A stretch of 64,000 nucleotides of DNA from Xenopus tropicalis (taxonomy: Eukaryota; Chordata; Amphibia; Anura; Pipidae), in assembly GCF_000004195.4 (NCBI RefSeq), contig NC_030685.2:59272048-59336047 (forward strand), written 5' to 3'. The notes beneath the pieces are model-generated. The model was given only the letters and a program-made list of their open reading frames with translations. It did not search any database and was not told where the DNA came from. A program made the position numbers and the translations under genes. This document shows, in pieces, positions 48,602-58,059 of the stretch (its first letter is position 1; the number at the start of each line of letters is the position of its first letter).

Positions 48602-49271
48602 ATGTACTGGTGCATAGCACTGCACATTATAGACTGTGGAAATATGTCTAATGCCAGGCAGTGTCATTCTGTGGCTACTAAAGCAAATAAAGTGTTGTCT
48701 TGTATAAAAAAGGGCATTGACTCAAGGGATGAGAACATAATTTTGCCCCTTTATAGGTCCCTGGTAAGGCCTCACCTTGAGTATGCAGTGCAGTTTTGGG
48801 CTCCAGTCCTTAAGAAGGATATTAATGAGCTGGAGAAAGTGCAGAGACGTGCAACTAAACTGGTTAAGGGGATGGAAGATTTAAACTATGAGGTGAGACT
48901 GTCGAGGTTGGGGTTGTTTTCTCTGGAAAAGAGGCGCTTGCGAGGGGACATGATTACTCTGTACAAGTACATTAGAGGAGATTATAGGCAGTTGGGGGAT
49001 GTTCTTTTTTCCCATAAAAACAATCAACGCACCAGAGGTCACCCCTTTAGATTAGAGGAAAGGAGCTTCCATTTGAAGCAGCGTAGGTGGTTTTTCACGG
49101 TGAGGGCAGTGAGGTTATGGAATGCCCTTCCTAGTGATGTGGTAATAGCAGATTCTGTTAATGCCTTTAAAAGGGGCCTAGATGAGTTCTTGATCAATCA
49201 GAATATCCAAGGCTATTGTGATACTAATATCTACAGTTAGTACTAGTGGTTGTATTTATAGTTTATGTATG
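48602..49271 (+). pseudogene. L2/CR1-like LINE, 5'-truncated reverse transcriptase C-terminus
   Basis: An open frame to TAG at 49238-49240 encodes about 200 residues typical of the thumb and C-terminal end of L2/CR1-type non-LTR reverse transcriptases: LPLYRSLVRPHLEYAVQFW, then ELEKVQRRATKLVKG, then LEKRRLRGDM, and FKRGLDEF near the end. The upstream endonuclease and catalytic RT (FADD-type) parts are absent, so the copy is a normal 5'-truncated dead insertion; the first Met is not a real start. The frame is intact up to its stop, so it is not very old. The 3' UTR begins at 49241 and is split by the LTR element, resuming at 54425 (or 54430 discounting the duplication). Confidence 0.85.
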
Positions 49272-49697
49272 TGTCAGCGGGGGCCTCCGGCACCCACGGG
49301 AGGGGAGAAGTCAGGATCAAGGAGGAAGGCCGCTTCCAGCGAGTCCGAGCGAAGTACAGATGCAGGATAACCCAATAGCGAGGTCCGGTTCAGGCAAAGG
49401 TCACTTAAGGCAGGCAGCAAGGTTCAAGGTCAGGAACAGGCAAATAGACAGCAACAGTAAAGCAGATAGGAATATTAGAAGCCCAGGAACACAATAGGTA
49501 AATTGAGCTATACTCGGGCATTGAACCTGGGTCTCTGGCGTTCTTTTAAGTTTGAATTTGGCGCCATAGCGCGTGACGTCATCGCGCCGGCGTCCTTGCG
49601 CCCACGTGGAGCCCTGGGCGCCGCCATCTTGGATTCGCCGCGCCGGGAGGAAGGACGCCGCCGCACGCCAGGTAGGGAGCGTCGCCGATTCCTGACA
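49272..49697 (-). repeat. 3' LTR of the gypsy element
   Basis: 426 bp, TGTCAG...CTGACA ends; appears identical base for base to 53999-54424. In element sense U3 is 49697-49520 and R begins at 49519. It encodes the last ~39 residues and the stop of the gag-pol frame (TGA at 49579-49581). No AATAAA was seen in R/U5. Confidence 0.95.
49509..49519 (-). other. Self-primer sequence, 3' LTR copy
   Basis: Element-sense GCCCGAGTATA, the same as 54236-54246; it marks the start of R in the 3' LTR. Confidence 0.6.
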
Positions 49698-52600
49698 GTA
49701 CCCCCCCCCCACGGGGGGCCACTGGACCACTAGGCCGAGGCTTCTGAGGAAATTGACCATGGAATGCCTTCACAAGACGAGAAGCATGTACATCAGAGTC
49801 TTTCTCCCAGGAGCATTCCTCAGGGCCGAATCCCTTCCATTGGACGAGGTATTGAAGTGATCCCCTGGAGAGCCTAGAATCCAGAATCTTTTCAACTTCG
49901 TACTCTTGCTGACCATCCACGAGGACGGCAGAAGGAGGGGACTGAGCAGAAGAGAAGTGATTGAGCACCACTGGTTTCAACAAGGAGACGTGGAACACGT
50001 TAGGAATCCGCATCTCTGGGGGAAGTTGTAGCCGGACTGCCACGGGATTGATCACCTCAGAGATGGAGAAGGGACCCAGGAACTTGGGACCCAGTTTCGG
50101 AGAAGGTACCTTCAAGCGGATGTTCTTGGAAGAAAGCCAGACTTTTTCACCAACCTTGTATGGAGGGGAAGGCTTCCTCCGACGATCAGCGAAGGTTTTG
50201 TGTACCAGGGAACTTTTCTCCAAATTAGACTTGGTGGCAGCCCAGATAACAGACATGTGAGCCGCCAAGTCATCTGCAGCGGGAACTTTGGAGAGGAGAA
50301 AATCTTGAGGGAAGGCCAAAGGATGTTGACCATACACTGACAAAAAAGGAGATCTTCCAGTGGAGGAATGACTGGCATTGTTGTGAGCGAATTCTGCCCA
50401 CGGGAGTAAATCTGACCAGTCGTCTTGGCAAAGGGAAACATGGTTTCGCAGAAATTGTTCAAGAGCTTGGTTTACACGCTCTGCTGCCCCATTGGTCTGA
50501 GGGTGATAGGCTGAGGAGAACTGAAGAGACACTCCCAGAGACTTGCACAAGGAGCGCCAAAATCTGGACACAAACTGAGACCCCCTATCGGAGACAATTT
50601 CCACAGGGAAACCATGCAAACGAAAGATATGCTGTATGAAGAGTTGAGCCAGTTCTACAGCCGAGGGGAGTTTCCTCAGGGGTACGAAGTGTGCCATCTT
50701 GCTGAAGCGGTCTATCACTACCCAAATGACAGTGTTACCACAGGAGGGCGGCAACTCCACAATAAAGTCCATACCCAAATGCGTCCATGGGCGAGAGGGT
50801 ACTGGCAATGGATGCAGAAGACCGCAGGGTCGGGAGTGGCTGGCTTTAGTGGTGGCACATACAGTACAAGCTGCGACAAAGTCTCGGACATCCTTACGGA
50901 TGGTCGGCCACCAAACTAGGCGTTGAAGAAGTTCAAGAGTTTTTTCAGAACCAGGGTGGCCAGCTTGTTTGGAGCTATGAGTCTGCTGGAGAATGGGAAG
51001 GCGTAACTCAGGAGGTACAAATGCCATCCCTATGGGAGTATCTGGAGGAGCGGCAGACTGGCTTAGCAATATTTGTTCAGCGAATTGGGGCAATACAGAG
51101 GCAATGATCCTGGATGGAGGAATGATAGGCTCTCGCTCTATAGGTAGACGATCCTCTGGGGAGAAACTTCGGGACAGGGCGTCTGCCTTCCGATTCTTGG
51201 TCCCAGGACGATACGTCAGGACAAAATGGAAACGGGAGAAGAAAAGCGACCACCTCGCCTGACGGGGATTCTGTCTCTTTAGAGACTGTAGAAATTCTAG
51301 GTTCTTATGATCGGTATAGATCGTGACCGGATGAGATGCTCCCTCTAAGAGGTGTCGCCATTCCTCGAGGGCGAGTTTGACAGCCAGGAGTTCACGATTC
51401 CCAATGTCGTAATTCTGCTCGGCGGAGGAAAACTTCTTGGAGAAGTATGCACATGGATGGAGCTTACCATCTGCAGAATGTCTCTGGGAAAGAATAGCAC
51501 CTGCTCCTACATCAGAGGCGTCGACTTCAATAAAGAAGGGTAGATGAGGCTCTGGGTGTCGAAGAACAGAGGCCGAAATGAAGGCATCCTTCAGGGACTG
51601 AAAGGCTTCAAGGGCCACAGGAGGCCAACAATTGGGTCTCCCTCCTTTGCGGATGAGGGAAAGGATAGGAGCAATGCGTGAAGAAAAGCCTTTAATGAAC
51701 TGGCGGTAATAGTTCGCAAATCCTATAAACCTCTGGATTGCTTTAGTACTCTGGGGGAGTGGCCACTTCTGGATAGCAGATACCTTGGCAGGATCCATTT
51801 CGAAGCCCCTAGACGAGATAATGTAGCCCAGGAAGGAGATCTTTGGTACTTCAAAAGTGCATTTATCCAACTTGGCGAAAAGAGAATTTTCTCTAAGGCG
51901 AGAAAGGGCTTCTTTGACTTGGGAGCGATGGGTCTCCAAATCCTGAGAGAAGATAAGGATGTCATCCAGGTACACGACAACAGACTTCCCCAGGAGGTCC
52001 CGAAAAATATCGTTTACGAACTCTTGGAAGACGGCTGGAGCGTTGCAGAGGCCGAAGGGCATCACGAGGTACTCGTAATGCCCATCACGGGTATTGAAAG
52101 CCGTCTTCCACTCATCGCCCTCTCGGATCCTGATGAGATTATAGGCCCCACGGAGATCCAACTTAGAGAAAATCTTGGCCCCTTTTAGTTGGTCAAAAAG
52201 TTCTGAAATAAGGGGTAAAGGGTATCTGTTCTTAACAGTTATTTTATTGAGACCCCGGTAGTCAATACAGGGGCGGAGTCCACCGTCCTTCTTTTCGACA
52301 AAAAAGAAGCCAGCTCCTGCTGGAGAGGTAGAAGGACGGATAAATCCACGCTGGAGATTCTCAGAGATATACTCCTTCATGGCAGCCGTCTCTGCAGGGG
52401 ATAAGGGATAGGTCCGCCCACGGGGTGGCATGATTCCAGGAAGGAGATCAATAGGGCAGTCATACCGCCGATGCGGGGGAAGAAACTCTGCTGATTTTTT
52501 ACAAAAGACATCAGAGAAGTCCCTGTAGACGGAGGGCAGAGCTGAAAGACTCGTAGAGGAGACTGTAACCCGCTGGAGTGGCCGAAGAATTAAACAATGT

Positions 52601-53985
52601 CTTTGGCAATACTGACTCCAACGGGAGATTTGACCCGATGACCAGTCAATGGAGGGGTTATGGAGTCGTAGCCATGGCAACCCCAGCACAACAGGAGACG
52701 AAGGACATGGAATGATCAGGAATGACATCTTTTCCAGATGTAGTGCTCCAATCTGGACAGATAGTTCACCGGTGGTTAAAGTAATGGTGTCCGTGGAGAG
52801 AGGTCTGTCATCGATGGCGAGGACCCGAATAGGAGGAGTCACTGGAAAGAGGGAAATGCCAACCTTTTTCGCGAATGCCAAGTCCATAAAGTTTCCTGCA
52901 GCTCCGGAATCAAGGAAAGCTGAGACTGGAATTGCCTGGGAGGGCAACCGGATCTGCACAGGAACATGAAATTGGTGAGATTGTTCCGCTGACTTAGGAA
53001 CAATACTACCAGCAAAAGAAACAATAGTCTTACTTGAAGCAGGAGTATTCCCCAGCTTGACAGGGCAGGAAACCGCTAAGTGGGATTGTCCGCCGCAGTA
53101 TAGACATAGGCCGGAAAGGCGTCTCCGAAGCTTCTCTTGTGCAGATAGTCGAGCCTTCCCAAGTTGCATGGGTTCCTCCGAAGGGGAAGAGGTAAACTGC
53201 GGGGAAGACGGTGGCATCATAGGGTTCTGGAAGCGCGGAGCCAGGACTGGATGAGACTTTTTACTCCGCTCTTTATCAGCCTGATGTTCTTTAAGGCGAG
53301 TGTCTACCTTAATAGCGAGAGCAATCAAATCTTCAAGGGAGTCAGGTAGATCTCTGGATACCAGGTCATCCTTCAGACGGGACGATAGGCCTTGATAGAA
53401 GACTGCCTTATAAGCCTCCTCATTCCAGGAAGTTTCCGCCATGAGGGTTCTAAAGTCTATGGCATACTCACTGGCACCGAGACTGCCCTGGCGGATTTGC
53501 AGCAGGCGTGAAGAGGCAGTAGCGACCCGACCAGGGGCATCAAAGATGGTTCTGAACATCAGAAGAAATTCCTTCACATCAAATGTCAGGGGTGACTGAC
53601 TCTCCCAGAGAGAAGTTGCCCATTCCAGTGGTTTGCCCTCCAGACGAGACATAACGTAGCCCACCTTCGCTCGCTCACAGGAGAATTGGGAAGGTTGGAA
53701 CTCAAACTGAATCTGGCATTGAGTCACGAATCCCCTGCAGGCCTGCGGATTGCCACTGTAGCGCGGAGGAGGAGGTATTCGTGGCTCACGAGCTGGCGGC
53801 ATCGCTGGCAGAGGAACCACCACAGCAGGAGGAATTTCCGCGACAGCGGGAGTAACGGGCAAACGGGACAAAATGGAATCAAGTACTTGCCCAATTCTGA
53901 CTGGCTGGGATTCATACGCCTCCATACGGGACGCCAGCCCGCGAAGGGCTCTTCCGACGTCCGGTACCGCTTCCTCGGGATCCAT
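49579..53985 (-). CDS. Gag-pol-chromodomain polyprotein
   Basis: 1468 codons, no stop or frameshift. Residues: gag core about 70-235; CCHC zinc knuckle C-x2-C-x4-H-x4-C at 294-307; aspartic protease LDSGA at 358-362; reverse transcriptase about 530-720 with YLDD at 672-675; RNase H about 815-940 (Asp822, Glu865, Asp892); integrase zinc finger His1003/His1010/Cys1040/Cys1043 and catalytic D1073, D1133, E1169; chromodomain about 1362-1410 with aromatic Tyr1362, Trp1383, Trp1393. Fugu sushi-type elements split gag and pol by a -1 shift; here they are one frame, as in Tf1. The ATG is in a strong context (GCCATGG), only 2 nt after the primer site, with a 261-nt leader. The last ~39 residues are LTR-encoded and probably carry no conserved function. 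Product: particle proteins and enzymes for cytoplasmic reverse transcription and chromatin-targeted integration. Confidence 0.96.
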   Translation of the reverse strand: MDPEEAVPDVGRALRGLASRMEAYESQPVRIGQVLDSILSRLPVTPAVAEIPPAVVVPLPAMPPAREPRIPPPPRYSGNPQACRGFVTQCQIQFEFQPSQFSCERAKVGYVMSRLEGKPLEWATSLWESQSPLTFDVKEFLLMFRTIFDAPGRVATASSRLLQIRQGSLGASEYAIDFRTLMAETSWNEEAYKAVFYQGLSSRLKDDLVSRDLPDSLEDLIALAIKVDTRLKEHQADKERSKKSHPVLAPRFQNPMMPPSSPQFTSSPSEEPMQLGKARLSAQEKLRRRLSGLCLYCGGQSHLAVSCPVKLGNTPASSKTIVSFAGSIVPKSAEQSHQFHVPVQIRLPSQAIPVSAFLDSGAAGNFMDLAFAKKVGISLFPVTPPIRVLAIDDRPLSTDTITLTTGELSVQIGALHLEKMSFLIIPCPSSPVVLGLPWLRLHNPSIDWSSGQISRWSQYCQRHCLILRPLQRVTVSSTSLSALPSVYRDFSDVFCKKSAEFLPPHRRYDCPIDLLPGIMPPRGRTYPLSPAETAAMKEYISENLQRGFIRPSTSPAGAGFFFVEKKDGGLRPCIDYRGLNKITVKNRYPLPLISELFDQLKGAKIFSKLDLRGAYNLIRIREGDEWKTAFNTRDGHYEYLVMPFGLCNAPAVFQEFVNDIFRDLLGKSVVVYLDDILIFSQDLETHRSQVKEALSRLRENSLFAKLDKCTFEVPKISFLGYIISSRGFEMDPAKVSAIQKWPLPQSTKAIQRFIGFANYYRQFIKGFSSRIAPILSLIRKGGRPNCWPPVALEAFQSLKDAFISASVLRHPEPHLPFFIEVDASDVGAGAILSQRHSADGKLHPCAYFSKKFSSAEQNYDIGNRELLAVKLALEEWRHLLEGASHPVTIYTDHKNLEFLQSLKRQNPRQARWSLFFSRFHFVLTYRPGTKNRKADALSRSFSPEDRLPIEREPIIPPSRIIASVLPQFAEQILLSQSAAPPDTPIGMAFVPPELRLPILQQTHSSKQAGHPGSEKTLELLQRLVWWPTIRKDVRDFVAACTVCATTKASHSRPCGLLHPLPVPSRPWTHLGMDFIVELPPSCGNTVIWVVIDRFSKMAHFVPLRKLPSAVELAQLFIQHIFRLHGFPVEIVSDRGSQFVSRFWRSLCKSLGVSLQFSSAYHPQTNGAAERVNQALEQFLRNHVSLCQDDWSDLLPWAEFAHNNASHSSTGRSPFLSVYGQHPLAFPQDFLLSKVPAADDLAAHMSVIWAATKSNLEKSSLVHKTFADRRRKPSPPYKVGEKVWLSSKNIRLKVPSPKLGPKFLGPFSISEVINPVAVRLQLPPEMRIPNVFHVSLLKPVVLNHFSSAQSPPSAVLVDGQQEYEVEKILDSRLSRGSLQYLVQWKGFGPEECSWEKDSDVHASRLVKAFHGQFPQKPRPSGPVAPRGGGVLSGIGDAPYLACGGVLPPGAANPRWRRPGLHVGARTPAR
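49698..49711 (-). other. Polypurine tract
   Basis: Element-sense TGGGGGGGGGGTAC directly before the 3' LTR, the expected plus-strand primer position. It is also translated (Gly-Gly-Gly) as part of gag-pol. Confidence 0.7.
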
Positions 53986-53986
53986 G

Positions 53987-53997
53987 GCCCGAGTATA
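53987..53997 (-). other. Primer binding site (self-priming type)
   Basis: Element-sense TATACTCGGGC, one base inside the 5' LTR. It is the exact complement of GCCCGAGTATA at 54246-54236 in R. It does not start with the TGG that pairs with tRNA CCA ends. Confidence 0.7.
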
Positions 53998-54235
53998 ATG
54001 TCAGCGGGGGCCTCCGGCACCCACGGGAGGGGAGAAGTCAGGATCAAGGAGGAAGGCCGCTTCCAGCGAGTCCGAGCGAAGTACAGATGCAGGATAACCC
54101 AATAGCGAGGTCCGGTTCAGGCAAAGGTCACTTAAGGCAGGCAGCAAGGTTCAAGGTCAGGAACAGGCAAATAGACAGCAACAGTAAAGCAGATAGGAAT
54201 ATTAGAAGCCCAGGAACACAATAGGTAAATTGAGC

Positions 54236-54246
54236 TATACTCGGGC
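54236..54246 (-). other. Predicted transcript 5' end / self-primer
   Basis: Element-sense GCCCGAGTATA. A TATA-like TTAAAA lies 25-30 bp upstream, so RNA should begin at or near this G. In Tf1 the first 11 nt of the mRNA fold back on the primer site and are cut to prime cDNA; the same length and pairing occur here. Confidence 0.65.
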
Positions 54247-54270
54247 ATTGAACCTGGGTCTCTGGCGTTC

Positions 54271-54357
54271 TTTTAAGTTTGAATTTGGCGCCATAGCGCG
54301 TGACGTCATCGCGCCGGCGTCCTTGCGCCCACGTGGAGCCCTGGGCGCCGCCATCTT
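54271..54357 (-). promoter_or_regulatory. LTR core promoter: TATA-like box, CRE, E-box, YY1 motif
   Basis: Element sense, from the start site upstream: TTAAAA (54271-54276), palindromic TGACGTCA (54301-54308), CCACGTGG (54329-54336) and AAGATGGCGGC (54347-54357). Binding is inferred from motif only. The CpGs are undecayed. Confidence 0.6.
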
Positions 54358-54424
54358 GGATTCGCCGCGCCGGGAGGAAGGACGCCGCCGCACGCCAGGT
54401 AGGGAGCGTCGCCGATTCCTGACA

Positions 54425-54545
54425 GTATGTGAGTGTATAGATTGGTAGGTGTGGGTTAGGTGTGCTGGGTTTACTTGGATGGGTTGAACTTGATGGACAC
54501 TGGTCTTTTTTCAACCCTATGTAACTATGTAACTATGTAACTATG
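54425..54545 (+). mobile_element. LINE 3' end continuing after the LTR insertion
   Basis: GTTGAACTTGATGGACACTG, TCAACCCTATGTAAC, then AACTATGT repeated about three times. This is the expected end of the L2/CR1-like copy that starts at 48602. The related tail at 61540-61822 has the same TTTTTTCAACC...CTATGTTA ending. Confidence 0.85.
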
Positions 54546-54740
54546 TTGTACAAGTATTTACTAAACCATCAATATAGATACGTCAGGTACGGCAGGTTAA
54601 AGATTTTCCTAGTGCAGATGTGTCTGTTCCCAGACCTTGGATTTTGTACCTTGAAAACTCAATTTTTTTAGTACAACGATACACAAATGATATCTCACTA
54701 CTGCTAAAAGTACTATAAGACTATTGTCCCATGGGGCGAG
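54546..54740. other. Intergenic DNA
   Basis: Nothing recognised. Confidence 0.3.
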
Positions 54741-54743
54741 TTA

Positions 54744-55085
54744 AGGTCCCCATACACTATAAGATCCGCTCGCTTGGCGATGTCGCCAAGCGAGCGGATC
54801 TTCACCCGATATCCCCACCTACGGGTGGGCGATATTGGGTAGCAAGTAACTTAGCCCTGGGGCCAAACGATCGGATTACATTTGCGGCCACGGGGAAGTC
54901 GGTTCGGGGACCGCATCAATGAGCCGATGCGGTCCTCGATCCGACTGGATTTTCTAACATGGCCAATCGAGATCTGGCCAGGTCGGCCAGGCCGCTCGGT
55001 TCTGCCCATACACGGGCCGATTAGCTGCCGAATCGGTCCAAGGGACCGATATCAGCAGCTATAATCGGCCTGTGTATGGGGACCT
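54744..55085. mobile_element. Harbinger-like MITE with multiple hairpins, second copy
   Basis: TTA at 54741-54743 and 55086-55088; ends AGGTCCCCATACAC and GTGTATGGGGACCT. Very similar to 42554-42934, but the left arm of the CCAAACGATCGG hairpin is deleted. Confidence 0.88.
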
Positions 55086-55088
55086 TTA

Positions 55089-57509
55089 GTCACCCCTGAC
55101 AGATCTCTGCTACCACGGGTAACTAACCATTTACAATGTCAGATCGTTCCCTTAAAAAATAAGGTAAATAGGTGGCCCATGGGCATACCATGAAACACCC
55201 TCTAACCTGTGTGTTACTTAGATATACCAGCTAGGGAGCAAGGTACAGAGCACAGGTTGCATGTACCAATGTAGCTCCCTGCATAGGCCCTATTCCAACC
55301 TTTGTGTCTGTGGCATAGGTAACAGTAACACACTGTGCAGTTTCACTAATGTATTCTAGAGAAAACCATTTGATCATATAGATGAGTGGCTGGAGCTGCA
55401 GGAATAGGCAGGAAGACACAGGGCTGTAGAGTAATGTTCCCATATTGTCACACAGACAGATTAGTTTGTATACAAAGCCAACTGACATATAACAGTGAAG
55501 GGCAGCTATCCAAATCCTTCACAAACAGTAACGGCACAGTGGAACATTACATTTCTTCCTTGGCATCATCCCATGCTTTCTGCCTTTGATTGTAATAAAT
55601 GTAATAGATGTAGGGGAGAGTACATCCACCCCTAGAAGGCAAATATAATTTGTACTTATTGTGCAGTACAGCATCCTCCATAGCTTGGTAAGTAAATTAA
55701 AATTCCTCAGTAAAAATCATAACCAGAGACATATTGGTAATTGGTATAAAATCTGTTGGAGGACCACTTTCATATTGCCCAAAAACACCTATGTCCTTAA
55801 TATTCCACGGTTTCCTTACCTGTCCCCCCCATATCTTTTTCACCTTGCCCCAGCTAAAGGCTATTGGGCTCCCTGCAAGCTATGAGCTCACCACACTACA
55901 TATGTACTCCTACATTAATCCTCCACTGCTTTTAGTGTTTCACTTTTTACAAGAGTGAAAAAGTTGTGTGGATGTCAGGTGATTATGGGGTAAAAATGAA
56001 GACCAATTACATTTTATTTATTGGAACCCTCTATAGGAAGAAGGGGGGATTCCTGTCCAGAGACTGACCTATAAAAGGTCAGTTAAACCTAGTTTAAGAC
56101 TGAGAACTCTGTGAATGAAGCATAAACAATGCTTGGGCTGGATTCAACATTAAAGTGCTTTAGAACATGGAATAGTTAGGCTATTTAGTGATTGGTCTGT
56201 GCTTTACTGAGATATGGGAGTTGGGTTACTGTTACAGTACATAAACCCTCAATCATTTAAAATGGCTTAACATTGTACAGGTGTGGATTTCAGACTTATG
56301 TGCCAACATTTGGTCAGCCCTTTTCCCCTCTTATAGCATAACAGGGTTAAAGATACATAAATGCATTGTCAGATACCCTGTTACGGATCAGAAAATATCT
56401 AGAATAGTAAATATGGATTCACCCAAAATTTTACCTTAATTGTCCTTTAAGCTGGAACCTCTAGTGTAAGAGATCTGCATGGTAGCCTATTGTTTGTTGG
56501 GCAAAAGAAAGAGTAAGAATTCACATACAGTGAAAGATAGACATAACTGTACCCGAGTATCAACAATGTGCAATTTGCTGATTTAATAATGACCTATTAT
56601 GCAGCAGAACATTTTGTATTGATATCTACAAAGTATATCATAAAATCAATCATAGGTCTGCAGCTGAGTGCACACTTGTCAATATATATATATTTACACA
56701 CACAGGCACACAAGTTTATGCTTTTGAACACGATGCACATTGCCCATATTCGGTACCAATATACCTGGTCAAATGTTTACTGAACGACTTCTTCAACATT
56801 ACTTTGAGGGTCAGAGATTACAAGTTTCTTGTATATACTGTATGCAGATCTTTGCTGGATAGCTTTGGAATTGCAGTGATCTGCATTGCAGTGTTTTCCC
56901 TCAGTGTTGTGGATAGAGGAGACCGTGTTTTTTTATGACAGTATAAAGTAGATTAATGGCAGCCTTGAGAAACAAAGAATTTATTCCTGAACAGAATAAA
57001 GCGCATTACAACAGCTTGCCTGGATCCCAACTGCACATATTTAATACTTGATTGCTGGACAACAAAATAACAAAAGTGTTCTGAATGAAAAGACATGGTA
57101 AGCAGCATTATATAAAAAAAAATCATCTTACAAGTACAATACACATACACTACATTATCCCTAAAATATACCTCCGCATTCTCAGTGATAAAACCAGATG
57201 ACCGCATATAAGTAAAGGGAATTTAAGGCAAAACTATTTTGGGTTATCATTTAATGCATAAATGACCCCATGGTGATAATATGGGTTATATTGGATCCCT
57301 TACACTGGACACTTACAATTGGTCAATTGGTGGAGTAAGTGTTAGCTGTACATCTAACACTTTACACATAAAAATGATTGGAAGTCAGAGTTTTGTAGCT
57401 GCTTAATCACAATTTATTAAACAAAATGAGCAAATTTTGGTGCCACAGTAGAATCTTGTAACACAGGCCAGAAGTCTTTAGTATATTCCACAGTGCAGAT
57501 CAATGTTTC
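55089..57509. other. Intergenic DNA
   Basis: Starts with a short AGATCTCTGCTACCACGG block shared with other MITEs. No gene or complete element recognised. Confidence 0.3.
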
Positions 57510-57555
57510 CTAGTCACATGGTACATCCTCAAGGTGATGTACCATGTGGCACTAG
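57510..57555. repeat. Short hairpin
   Basis: CTAGTCACATGGTACATC pairs with GATGTACCATGTGGCACTAG around a 9-nt loop. No target duplication seen. Confidence 0.6.
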
Positions 57556-57844
57556 CAGGGCTGGATTTAGGTCAGCAGAAGAAGCATGTGGCACTGCAAA
57601 TAGGGGCCCCGTAAGCGTGCATATCACCCAATTGTCCCAGTTTACAGCTCACAGCCCACTGTCCCAGATACCTGTTACAATTTCCCATGAAGCCCTGCTT
57701 GTTTTCAGTTCTTTTCAGCTACTTGCTCCACAAGAAAAAAATTCAAAATGGCCACGCCATCTACTGTGGAATGCATATGGAATGCATGGCCATCTTGTAT
57801 CATTTACAGGAGCCAGGCAGAGAATGAGGCAGAGAGAGAGAGGT

Positions 57845-57960
57845 TCCTATGATTACGTATTTTTGAATACGAAATGCGTCAGGACTTTGTTGTTTTAGAT
57901 CTCTACAATAAAGACAAGTTATAATGGATTAAGGAGTCCGTGCCATTTCTCCTTCAAGAG
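57845..57960 (+). repeat. Retroelement tail-like dispersed repeat
   Basis: GAATACGAAATGCGTCAGGA followed by CTACAATAAAGAC and GTGCCATTTCTCCTTCAAG, the order typical of a frog retroelement 3' tail ending near a poly(A) signal. Confidence 0.45.
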
Positions 57961-58059
57961 AGAGAGAGAAACAAGAAGTGTGGAAGCAGCACAAAAGAAG
58001 AACCGCCTGTGTGAGTGTAGGTGAGGGAATGCTTTTAATCTATCCATTTCTGCATTCAT

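Larger units (their letters stand above)
49272..54424 (-). mobile_element. Complete Ty3/gypsy chromovirus (Tf1/sushi-like LTR retrotransposon)
   Basis: 5153 bp with two 426-bp LTRs, a 5-bp target duplication GTATG (49267-49271 and 54425-54429), one uninterrupted gag-pol frame and a polypurine tract. Order: gag, protease, RT, RNase H, integrase, chromodomain, as in chromoviruses; there is no envelope frame. Primer site: no tRNA-complementary TGG motif follows the 5' LTR. Instead an 11-nt self-complementary site is present (separate entries). It is inserted in the 3' UTR of an L2/CR1-like LINE. All visible parts are intact and the LTRs identical, so it is young and may be mobile; this is inference. 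Confidence 0.95.
53999..54424 (-). repeat. 5' LTR of the gypsy element
   Basis: 426 bp, same sequence as 49272-49697. Element sense: U3 54424-54247, R from 54246, U5 ending at 53999. Confidence 0.95.

Noticed and set aside
50112..53349. Many 60-116 codon frames within 50-53.4 kb
   Set aside because: Shadows of the gag-pol frame in other frames.
53987..53998. tRNA primer binding site
   Set aside because: The sequence next to the 5' LTR (TTATACTCGGGC) does not begin with TGG and did not resemble any tRNA 3' end I could recall; self-complementarity explains it better.
54128..54514. 128-codon minus-strand frame over the 5' LTR
   Set aside because: Runs through LTR and LINE 3' UTR; it duplicates the frame at 49401-49760 because the LTRs are identical, and has no domain.
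57503..57898. 131-codon plus-strand frame
   Set aside because: No recognisable domain; overlaps a hairpin and a repeat tail, and the start lies in the hairpin.
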